NCBI GenBank assembly: GCA_937873145.1
Contig: CALMVK010000157.1
Span: 1-38,916 of the forward strand
Origin: an uncultured Granulicella sp.
GTDB lineage: Bacteria > Acidobacteriota > Terriglobia > Terriglobales > Acidobacteriaceae
Direction: 5' to 3'
DNA: 38,916 nucleotides
Of the stretch, positions 25,550-32,020 are shown piece after piece. The notes below the pieces were generated by a model. It saw only the letters and a program-made list of their open reading frames with translations, was not told the DNA's origin and did not search any database. A program made the translations under genes and the position numbers. The stretch's first letter is position 1. Every line of letters begins with the position of its first letter.

Positions 25550-27130
25550 GTGAGTCCAGCTACCCTGTCCAATCCGGGCCGATCCAGCCTCTTCAGCCTC
25601 TCGCGCCAGCACTCCGCCTTCTCCGCCACCCTGCTGCTTAGCTTGTCCTCGCTACTCTCCGCGATCCTCGGTCTGCTGCGGGTCAAATACATCGCCCATG
25701 TCTTCGGTGCCGGCCGCATCACCGACGCGTACAACGCCGCCTTCCAGCTTCCGGATATGATCAGCTACTTTCTGGTCGGCGGCGTTGCTTCCATCACCCT
25801 CGTCAGCATTCTCAACCGCTTCCGCGAGGCCGGCGATGAGGAAGGCGCGGACCGCGCGCTCTCCGTGGTCCTGGTCGGCATGGTCGTCGTCCTCGGCACC
25901 GCCATCTTCCTTGCCGAGCTGCTCGCCTCCGTCTACACCCACACCTTCTTCGGCGGCTTCGACCCCCAGACCAGCGCGCTTTGCACGCATCTCACGCGCC
26001 TGCTTCTCCCGGCCCAGCTTTGCTTCTTCGCCGGCGGCGTGCTCGGCTCACGCCTGCTCGTCCGCAAAATCTTTCTCTACCAGGCCGTCACCCCTCTCAT
26101 CTACAACGCCGGCATTCTGCTTGGCGGCCTTCTACTCGCCGGCCGGATCGGCATCGACTCGCTTGCCTGGGGCGTCTTCGCCGGAGCACTCCTCGGCTCC
26201 ACCGTGCTGAATGCCATTGGCGCCTTTCGCTCCGGCCTGCGCTTCTCCCCGATCCTCAACCTGCGCCATCCCGCCTTCCTCGAATGGGTCAAGCTTTCAC
26301 TCCCACTCATGATCGGCGTCTCCCTCGCCATGGCAGACAAGTGGATCCTCAGCCACTACGCCGCCTCCGACCCAGGAGGCATCACCTTACTCAACAACGC
26401 AAAGACGCTCTTCACCGCCCCTTTGACGATCGTCGGTGCCGCGGCCGGCGCGGCGTCTCTGCCCTTCTTCTCGAAGCTCTTCGCCCAAAACAAACTCTAC
26501 GAGTTCAATGCGGCCGTCAACGGCGCCGTGTCCCGCCTCATGGCCTTTGCCCTCTTGACCTCCGCCTGGATGATCGCGCTTGCGGTCCCCATCGTCAGCT
26601 TTCTTAAAGGTGGCGTCTACACCCAAACCGACGCACTCGCCACCGCTCGTTACTTCACCCTCTTCGCCGTCTCGCTCGCGCTTTGGTCCGCGCAGGGAAT
26701 CTACGCCCGCGCCTTCTACGCTGCCCGCAACACCTTGGTCCCCGCCATCTCCGGCACCGTGGTCACCCTGTTCTCCATCCCCGTCTACGGCCTGCTCTTC
26801 CACAACATCGGCATCGACGGCCTCGCCCTCGCTTCGGACCTCGGCATCGCAGCCCACACCCTGGCTCTCGCCATCCTGCTGCATCGCTTTCGCCTGGTCA
26901 GCCTGGCCACGTTGGAGTGGGGCGAACTCGCCCGCGCCACGCTTGCCGCGGCCCTCGCCTATCTGGGCGTCCGGCTAACCCTGGCCTGGCTGCCCGCACA
27001 CTCCGCCCATCTCTGGAACGCCCTTTTACTGGCCATCGGAAGCCTCGTCTGGCTGGCGATCTGCACGGCAATTCTGCTCCTTCTGCGATCAAAACTGCCT
27101 CGGCAGGTACTCCGCAGAAAGACTGCCTAG
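25550..27130 (+). CDS. murJ: Lipid II flippase MurJ
   Basis: 526 residues from a GTG start with about fourteen hydrophobic helices. The N-terminus shows LLRVKYIAHVFGAGRITDAY and NAAFQLPDMISYFLVGGVAS, close to the family signature in which the conserved Arg of helix 1 and the DA-ND region line the central cavity. Later blocks are PAQLCFFAGGVLGSRLLVR and RAFYAARNTLVPAISG. MurJ turns undecaprenyl-PP-MurNAc-GlcNAc peptide to the periplasmic side for peptidoglycan synthesis. It is convergent with the iscX-like gene, with five bases between the two stops. No strong Shine-Dalgarno is seen at the GTG. Confidence 0.93.
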   Translation: MSPATLSNPGRSSLFSLSRQHSAFSATLLLSLSSLLSAILGLLRVKYIAHVFGAGRITDAYNAAFQLPDMISYFLVGGVASITLVSILNRFREAGDEEGADRALSVVLVGMVVVLGTAIFLAELLASVYTHTFFGGFDPQTSALCTHLTRLLLPAQLCFFAGGVLGSRLLVRKIFLYQAVTPLIYNAGILLGGLLLAGRIGIDSLAWGVFAGALLGSTVLNAIGAFRSGLRFSPILNLRHPAFLEWVKLSLPLMIGVSLAMADKWILSHYAASDPGGITLLNNAKTLFTAPLTIVGAAAGAASLPFFSKLFAQNKLYEFNAAVNGAVSRLMAFALLTSAWMIALAVPIVSFLKGGVYTQTDALATARYFTLFAVSLALWSAQGIYARAFYAARNTLVPAISGTVVTLFSIPVYGLLFHNIGIDGLALASDLGIAAHTLALAILLHRFRLVSLATLEWGELARATLAAALAYLGVRLTLAWLPAHSAHLWNALLLAIGSLVWLAICTAILLLLRSKLPRQVLRRKTA

Positions 27131-27135
27131 TTCCC

Positions 27136-27357
27136 TCACGCCAGCTTCGCGTCTTCATACTCTTCGTTCCAGGCCGCCTGGATCGCCTCGAGCAGCGGCT
27201 CGGTCGACTTTGCCGGATCGCCACGAAATCCTTCTAGCTCAGTCACATACCGATGTAGATCCGTAAACCGGACACTGTACGGCTCAATCTCCGGGTACTT
27301 CTCTTGCAGCTGAATCCCAATCTCTTCCGTGTCATTCCACTCAATCTCACGCGGCAT
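27136..27357 (-). CDS. iscX: IscX-like iron-sulfur assembly protein
   Basis: 73 residues from the ATG at 27357, where GGGAGAG precedes at a suitable distance; an upstream Met would add five residues. The sequence IEWNDTEEIGIQLQEKYPEI, VRFTDLHRYVTELEGFRGDP and LLEAIQAAWNEEYED follows the IscX (YfhJ) pattern closely, including the FTDLH motif and the acidic surface. IscX binds IscS and iron and tunes cluster formation on IscU. Unusually, it is not in an isc operon here; it stands alone between murJ and rpmB. Confidence 0.88.
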   Translation of the reverse strand: MPREIEWNDTEEIGIQLQEKYPEIEPYSVRFTDLHRYVTELEGFRGDPAKSTEPLLEAIQAAWNEEYEDAKLA

Positions 27358-27558
27358 ACGTCTCTCCCGCAACCAGTCTAACGGGAGCCTGCCTCGCTTG
27401 ACGCACCGGGCGAAGATGCCCTACTCTGGTAGCTCACGACCTCTCCGGTCGCGTCTTGCCCTGTGTCTCCGGGTGCGCGTGGCTGGAGTCGACCTTGGTA
27501 GAGGTCAGCGGATGCCTTCGCTCGTGTCTACCCATATAGAGATTAGGAGCACCACGCC

Positions 27559-27747
27559 ATGGCAGCCAAATGTGAACTCTGCGGCAAAGGTCCGCAGTTC
27601 GGCAACAACGTCTCCCACGCCAACAACAAGACTCGTCGCCGCTGGAACGTTAATTTACGCCCCGTCCGCGCCAAAGTCGTCGGAGGCTCCAAGCGGATGA
27701 GCGTCTGCACGAGTTGCATCAAGACCGGAAAAATCGTCAAAGCTTAG
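27559..27747 (+). CDS. rpmB: Ribosomal protein bL28
   Basis: 62 residues: [20 protein letters not shown], then [19 protein letters not shown] and [17 protein letters not shown]. Cys5/Cys8 and Cys50/Cys53 form the zinc-binding C+ version of the protein. AGGAG at 27545 precedes the ATG by about ten bases. It is part of the large ribosomal subunit. A strong hairpin follows the gene, and TATAGA at 27535-27540 is a possible but weak -10. It is not next to rpmG, which is often its neighbour. Confidence 0.96.
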   Translation: MAAKCELCGKGPQFGNNVSHANNKTRRRWNVNLRPVRAKVVGGSKRMSVCTSCIKTGKIVKA

Positions 27748-27761
27748 TTATCCCGGAAAGG

Positions 27762-27800
27762 CAGAAAGCCCCCGTCAGAGTCGCTGCCGGGGGCTTTCTG
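27762..27800. terminator. Terminator hairpin between rpmB and the catalase-like gene
   Basis: CAGAAAGCCCCCG and CGGGGGCTTTCTG pair perfectly over 13 bases around a 13-base loop. Both flanking genes point toward it, and A-rich and T-rich ends of the stem give a short U-tract in either direction. It probably stops transcription from both sides. Confidence 0.85.
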
Positions 27801-27822
27801 TATGTGCAGTACACTCTCCGCA

Positions 27823-28953
27823 TCAAGCCGGAACTTCGTCAATGCTCTTCGGCTCCGCAATCGTACGATCATTTCTCTGCGCACGATACTTGCGCGCCTC
27901 TTCATACGCCTTCAGCCGCGACCGCATAACGTTGCCCAGCGGTCGATGCGCTGCCAGCGCATGCCACGGCGTAAACGAAAGTTGCTCATCCACAAACAGC
28001 TGTCGTGCATCCGAGTACGAAGCCTGAGCCACAACCGTAATCCGCGCAACCGGAATCCACGGACTTCCAGGCTTTCCACCTTTGTCAGCTTCCGGCCACT
28101 CCGTGTCGGCTTTCTCGATCGGAAACGATTTTTCCTTCTCTTCCAGCGAGGAGTCTTCCGCCAGAGCGAGCTGTACCTTCACCTCCCACACTCCAGTCTG
28201 ATCTCGGAAAAAACGCTGGATCATCTCCTCCAGTGCGTTATAGTCCGCGCCAAGATCGACATGTTTTCCCGTAAGCACTTTCAGGTTTTCTGACGCAGGA
28301 GCAAACCCTACTTTGGCCACATACGCTCCATAACGCAGCGGCGCAACGGTCGAAAAACTCTCGCCCAGAATATGCGTCGCGGGCGCACCCAAAGACTCAA
28401 GCGTTGGAGAAGGCAGATGCACCGCCTTCAGTACGGTATTGACTGTCTGCGCGGCAACAGACACCGCATGCTTTACACCCTCCGGGGTCTCAAGCGTCTT
28501 ATCCAACGTCTTGAGAGTCTTGAGAAATCCCGCAGCATTGGGCGCACCGAAGACATTCGCGTTGATGCAGACAAAGTCCTGGGTCGTCGCACCGGCATTC
28601 GAGGGCAACTGCTCACCCTTCACGTTCAGCACCTTGATGGCCAGCCCGCGCGGACTGGAAACATTGTCTGCCAGCATATCGCCCGGATTGGTCGAAAAAC
28701 GCAGAATCACCGGGTAGCTTCCCGAGGCGGCAAACAGCCCCTGCGCAAGCTCCGGCGAAAGCCCGGGCAGCACCTCGAGCGTACCGACCAGCACCCCATG
28801 CGACTTCGCATGCACGGGCCGATAGGCATGCCGGTAACGCGAGGCCATGGTTCTCGTAATATGCTGCATGGTGCGTGAAATCTCATCGAAGATGACATGC
28901 TCGTCCGCTTCAGGCTTTTCGATCGACGGGGTGTAGGCAAGATACTCAGGCAT
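27823..28953 (-). CDS. Catalase-like haem protein (SrpA/catalase-related peroxidase family)
   Basis: 376 residues; AGAGG precedes the ATG by about five bases. RPVHAKSHGVLVGTLEV (45-61) holds the distal histidine (His48) in the VHAK context of catalases. YPVILRFSTNPGDMLADNVS and PRGLAIKVLNVKGEQL follow the catalase core, and FVCINANVFGAPNAAGFLKT contains the distal Asn region. HRPLGNVMRSRLKAYEEARK supplies an R-x3-Y arrangement that would bind haem iron through Tyr. It lacks the long N- and C-terminal parts of true catalases and is shorter, as minimal catalase-related peroxidases are. It would remove peroxides; no signal peptide is seen. Nearby msrB also serves oxidative repair, but is a separate unit. 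Confidence 0.87.
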   Translation of the reverse strand: MPEYLAYTPSIEKPEADEHVIFDEISRTMQHITRTMASRYRHAYRPVHAKSHGVLVGTLEVLPGLSPELAQGLFAASGSYPVILRFSTNPGDMLADNVSSPRGLAIKVLNVKGEQLPSNAGATTQDFVCINANVFGAPNAAGFLKTLKTLDKTLETPEGVKHAVSVAAQTVNTVLKAVHLPSPTLESLGAPATHILGESFSTVAPLRYGAYVAKVGFAPASENLKVLTGKHVDLGADYNALEEMIQRFFRDQTGVWEVKVQLALAEDSSLEEKEKSFPIEKADTEWPEADKGGKPGSPWIPVARITVVAQASYSDARQLFVDEQLSFTPWHALAAHRPLGNVMRSRLKAYEEARKYRAQRNDRTIAEPKSIDEVPA

Positions 28954-29039
28954 AAATCCTCTTTAGAAGAAGGTAGTCAGACGGAGTTAGGATGCATCCA
29001 GGCTTTGAAACCGCCGTACACTCGTGAGAGGATTTCCTT

Positions 29040-29243
29040 ATGAGCGATTTTATTCCAAAGCCAGGCAAAATCAAGATCGGCGGTCTGGGGCGCGCGGCGC
29101 AGAAGCTCCAGTCGGCTCGCGAGAAGGCAGAACAAGGCAAGCACGGCGCGAAGCAAGCTCCAAACACGCCCGTAGCCTCCTTCAAGGCCAAAGACTCATT
29201 TGCCAACACAAAAAAGACGACCTTCCAACGGAAGGCCGTCTAG
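29040..29243 (+). CDS. Small basic protein of unknown function
   Basis: 67 residues, with AGAGG about eight bases before the ATG. It is rich in Lys, Ala and Gln (KPGKIKIGGLGRAAQKLQSA, REKAEQGKHGAKQAP) and has a strongly basic end (NTKKTTFQRKAV). No cysteines, helices of membrane type or known motif are visible; the central stretch could form one amphipathic helix. Basic composition suggests nucleic-acid or ribosome binding, but that is a guess. It is divergent from the catalase-like gene, with 86 bases between starts, and may share its stress control. Confidence 0.6.
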   Translation: MSDFIPKPGKIKIGGLGRAAQKLQSAREKAEQGKHGAKQAPNTPVASFKAKDSFANTKKTTFQRKAV

Positions 29244-29261
29244 GAACATCGTTGCGCCCGG

Positions 29262-29684
29262 CTACTTCTTTTCAAAAGCCAGCGAAGCGGAGTTCATGCA
29301 ATAGCGGTCACCGGTTGGCTTAGGACCGTCCGGAAAGACATGCCCAAGGTGCGCTCCGCAATTGGCACATGTAGTCTCCACCCGGCGCATGCCGTAGGTG
29401 CGATCCTCGTGAGCTTCTACGGCGTTTGGGCTGATCGGACTCCAGAAGCTGGGCCACCCGGAACCTGACTCGAACTTCGTATCCGAGGCAAACAGCGGAG
29501 CCTTGCACGCAGCGCAAAGATACGTGCCGGTCTCATGATTGTTGACCAACGCTCCAGTAAACGCGCGCTCCGTACCCTTCTCAAACATGACGTGAAATTG
29601 CTCAGGGGTCAGCTCCCGGCGCCACTCTTCAGGCGACTTCTGAACCTTAGGACGAGACTCAATACTGCTTGCAGTTTGGGACAT
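29262..29684 (-). CDS. msrB: Peptide-methionine (R)-S-oxide reductase
   Basis: 140 residues from the ATG at 29684, fixed by AAGGAGG seven bases ahead; an open frame upstream lacks support. Zinc cysteines CAAC (57/60) and CANC (106/109) are present, with SGSGWPSFW and the catalytic Cys129 in [11 protein letters not shown]. The resolving cysteine of some family members is absent, so thioredoxin may reduce the sulfenic acid directly. MsrB repairs the R form of methionine sulfoxide in proteins in the cytoplasm. The gene ends 18 bases from the end of the small basic protein gene and is convergent with it. Confidence 0.96.
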   Translation of the reverse strand: MSQTASSIESRPKVQKSPEEWRRELTPEQFHVMFEKGTERAFTGALVNNHETGTYLCAACKAPLFASDTKFESGSGWPSFWSPISPNAVEAHEDRTYGMRRVETTCANCGAHLGHVFPDGPKPTGDRYCMNSASLAFEKK

Positions 29685-29801
29685 GGTGCGGCCTCCTTGG
29701 CGGTCATCCATTAGATGCGCCAGGAAGCGCGTTCGGACCTTCCCAACCGCTCCAGCCAGGCTAAACACGCGCTAAATGCATAGCTCCGCACGGGAAGCTC
29801 C

Positions 29802-30221
29802 TCAGCCCGCGGCTGTCTCCTTCGCAATAATCTCAATCTCTACCAGCGCATCCTTTGGCAACGCAGCTACCTGCACCGTCGAGCGCGCCGGAGGAATTGC
29901 TCCCTCCGGAGCCAGATAGCGGGAGTAGACCTCGTTCATCGCCGCAAAATCCTTCATCTCCTTCAAAAACACCGTCGTCTTCACCACATGGGTAAAGTCC
30001 ACGCCTGCCTGAGCCAGGATCGCCTTCAGATTCTCAAGCACCTGCACGGTCTGCTCGGCGATCCCTCCGGGAACGAACTCCCCCGTGGCTGGATCGATCG
30101 GAATCTGGCCTGAGGTGTACAACGTATCGCCCACCCGAATCGCCTGTGAGTACGGACCGATCGCCGCCGGAGCCGCGGAAGTCGAGATAGCCGTTTTGGC
30201 CTGTGAGGAACGATCTTGCAT
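29802..30221 (-). CDS. ridA: RidA/YjgF-family enamine-imine deaminase
   Basis: 139 residues from the ATG at 30221; the frame is open far upstream but that part overlaps frr antisense and is not protein-like. Family blocks: [40 protein letters not shown] and [20 protein letters not shown], with the Arg of PARS that binds the substrate carboxylate. RidA hydrolyses reactive 2-aminoacrylate and related enamines made by PLP enzymes. A TACAAT hexamer stands six bases before the ATG and no Shine-Dalgarno is visible, so the message may be leaderless. It is divergent from frr. Confidence 0.94.
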   Translation of the reverse strand: MQDRSSQAKTAISTSAAPAAIGPYSQAIRVGDTLYTSGQIPIDPATGEFVPGGIAEQTVQVLENLKAILAQAGVDFTHVVKTTVFLKEMKDFAAMNEVYSRYLAPEGAIPPARSTVQVAALPKDALVEIEIIAKETAAG

Positions 30222-30329
30222 CCGCTGATTGTAGCGCGCGTATCCGGCACATTCGCCACACCGATCTCCGCCCTTTGCAGATTTCAGTAGAATAGACCTC
30301 GGCGCAGCCGCGCCCTGAAGGACGAAAGT

Positions 30330-30914
30330 ATGGCATCCGCAATGGCGAGCATCGTCGCCCTCAAAGACACCTACAGCCAGCTCAAAAGCCGGATGGAAAA
30401 AACCGTGGACGACTTCCGCGCCAACCTGCTCTCCGCGCGTACCGGCCGTGCCAGCGTCCACATGCTCGACCAGATCAAGGTCGACTACTACGGCACCGAT
30501 ACCCCGGTCGCACAGGTCGCGCAGATCACCACGCCCGAGGCACAGCTCATCCTGGTGCAACCCTGGGAGATCTCTCTCGTGCCGGCCATCGAGAAAGCCA
30601 TTCGCACCTCCAACCAGGGCTTCAACCCCATGCATGATGGGCGCATCATCCGCGTGCCCATTCCGCCGATGAACGAAGAGCGCCGCAAGGAGGCCGTCCG
30701 CAATCTGGCCGGGGTCCTCGAGGGCCACAAAACCAGCATGCGCAACCTGCGCCGAGACGGCAACGAAGCCATCAAAAAAGCCGCCAAGGACAAGCTCATC
30801 TCCGCCGATGACGAGAAACGCGCGACCGAAGAGGTCCAACAACTCACTGATGCCGAGATCAAGCGGCTGGACGAACTTTTTAAAGCAAAAGAAAAAGAAC
30901 TGATGACCGTCTGA
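30330..30914 (+). CDS. frr: Ribosome recycling factor
   Basis: 194 residues, AAGGA eight bases ahead of the ATG. Family blocks are [60 protein letters not shown] and [18 protein letters not shown]. The three-helix and beta domains of RRF are clear. It separates the ribosome subunits after termination together with EF-G. A second Met at residue 5 could also start translation. In many bacteria frr follows tsf and pyrH; here it stands without them. Confidence 0.97.
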   Translation: MASAMASIVALKDTYSQLKSRMEKTVDDFRANLLSARTGRASVHMLDQIKVDYYGTDTPVAQVAQITTPEAQLILVQPWEISLVPAIEKAIRTSNQGFNPMHDGRIIRVPIPPMNEERRKEAVRNLAGVLEGHKTSMRNLRRDGNEAIKKAAKDKLISADDEKRATEEVQQLTDAEIKRLDELFKAKEKELMTV

Positions 30915-31057
30915 CCGCGTACTTCTCTCAAGTAATGAACCCGAGTAACCTTAATTCCGCTTCCATGATGTTACTAAGCGCCCAAATTCGAGAGCGCCGA
31001 TAAAAACTACTTGCCTCTTTCCCTGTCTGCACTTCTTTGTCTAGGAACGGATTGATC

Positions 31058-31993
31058 ATGGCATTTCCTGCTCGCCCGCGGTTTACTTGGCGGCTGCGCT
31101 CCCGCACCCTTCCCCTGGGACGTAGAACCCTGGTCATGGGTATCCTCAATGTCACCCCGGACAGCTTCTCTGAAGAACACCGCTTCCCCACCCTAACCAC
31201 GGCCGTCGACCATGCCCTCATGATGCTCGATAACGGGGCCGACCTGATCGACCTCGGTGGGGAATCGACCCGGCCCAACTCCACGCCGGTCACCCCGGAG
31301 CAGGAACAGGACCGCATCCTGCCCGTTCTCAAAGCCCTCCTCGAGACCCGCCAGGACACCATCGTCTCCATCGATACCTATCATGCCTCTACCGCCGAGC
31401 GTGCCCTCGCGCTCGGCGCGGAGATCATCAACGACGTGTCCGGCCTGCTCTGGGATCAAAGCATGGCCTCTGTGCTTGCGCAGCATCAGCCCGGGGCCAT
31501 CCTGATGCATACCCGCGGCGCGCCACGCATGTGGAACCATCTCCCTCCGTTGCCGCACGCCGACATCCTTCCGCTGCTGGTCTCGGGACTCGCCCACACT
31601 CTAAGTGTCGCCCGCATCGCCGGCATCCCCAGGCAAACCATCGTGCTCGACCCCGGTTTCGGCTTCGGCAAGGCAGGAAACGAGAACTTCACCCTTCTTG
31701 CTCACTTCGCGGAACTCCACCAATTTGCGCTGCCGCTGCTCGCCGGAATCTCCCGCAAGCGCTTTCTAACCGCGCACCTCACCCATCCCAATCCACACGC
31801 GCGCAAAGATGCCTCTACCGCCGCCAATGTAGCCGCCATCCTCTCCGGCGCGCATCTGGTTCGCGTCCACGATGTGGTCTCCGCCCGTACCGCAGCCTAT
31901 GTCGCCGATGCCATCCTCGGCTCGGCGGAGCCAGCCGAAGAGGTGCACCCCTCCGGCATACGCAAGACACCTTCCGGTCAGCGCATCATTTGA
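31058..31993 (+). CDS. folP: Dihydropteroate synthase
   Basis: 311 residues from the ATG at 31058; a TTG at 31037 in the same frame would add seven. AGGA lies eleven bases before the ATG. Signatures are MGILNVTPDSFSE, LIDLGGESTRPNSTPV, EIINDVSGLLWD, LDPGFGFGKAGNENF and LLAGISRKRFL. They bind the pterin and phosphate of the substrates. The enzyme joins 6-hydroxymethyl-7,8-dihydropterin diphosphate and p-aminobenzoate in folate synthesis and is the sulfonamide target. The C-terminal 25 residues are a short extension. The gene is convergent with valS, with 27 bases between. Confidence 0.97.
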   Translation: MAFPARPRFTWRLRSRTLPLGRRTLVMGILNVTPDSFSEEHRFPTLTTAVDHALMMLDNGADLIDLGGESTRPNSTPVTPEQEQDRILPVLKALLETRQDTIVSIDTYHASTAERALALGAEIINDVSGLLWDQSMASVLAQHQPGAILMHTRGAPRMWNHLPPLPHADILPLLVSGLAHTLSVARIAGIPRQTIVLDPGFGFGKAGNENFTLLAHFAELHQFALPLLAGISRKRFLTAHLTHPNPHARKDASTAANVAAILSGAHLVRVHDVVSARTAAYVADAILGSAEPAEEVHPSGIRKTPSGQRII

Positions 31994-32020
31994 CCTACTC
32001 CACCTCGAGAGCCAACCAGT

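Noticed and set aside
27425-27510. tRNA-like stretch with GGTAGCTCA ahead of rpmB
   Set aside because: No acceptor stem, anticodon arm or GTTC-type T loop can be drawn. The GACCTCT/AGAGGTC pair is too far apart to fit a tRNA.
28946-29209. 87-residue minus-strand frame opposite the small basic protein
   Set aside because: No ribosome binding site, and it overlaps the better supported plus-strand gene and the start of the catalase-like gene.
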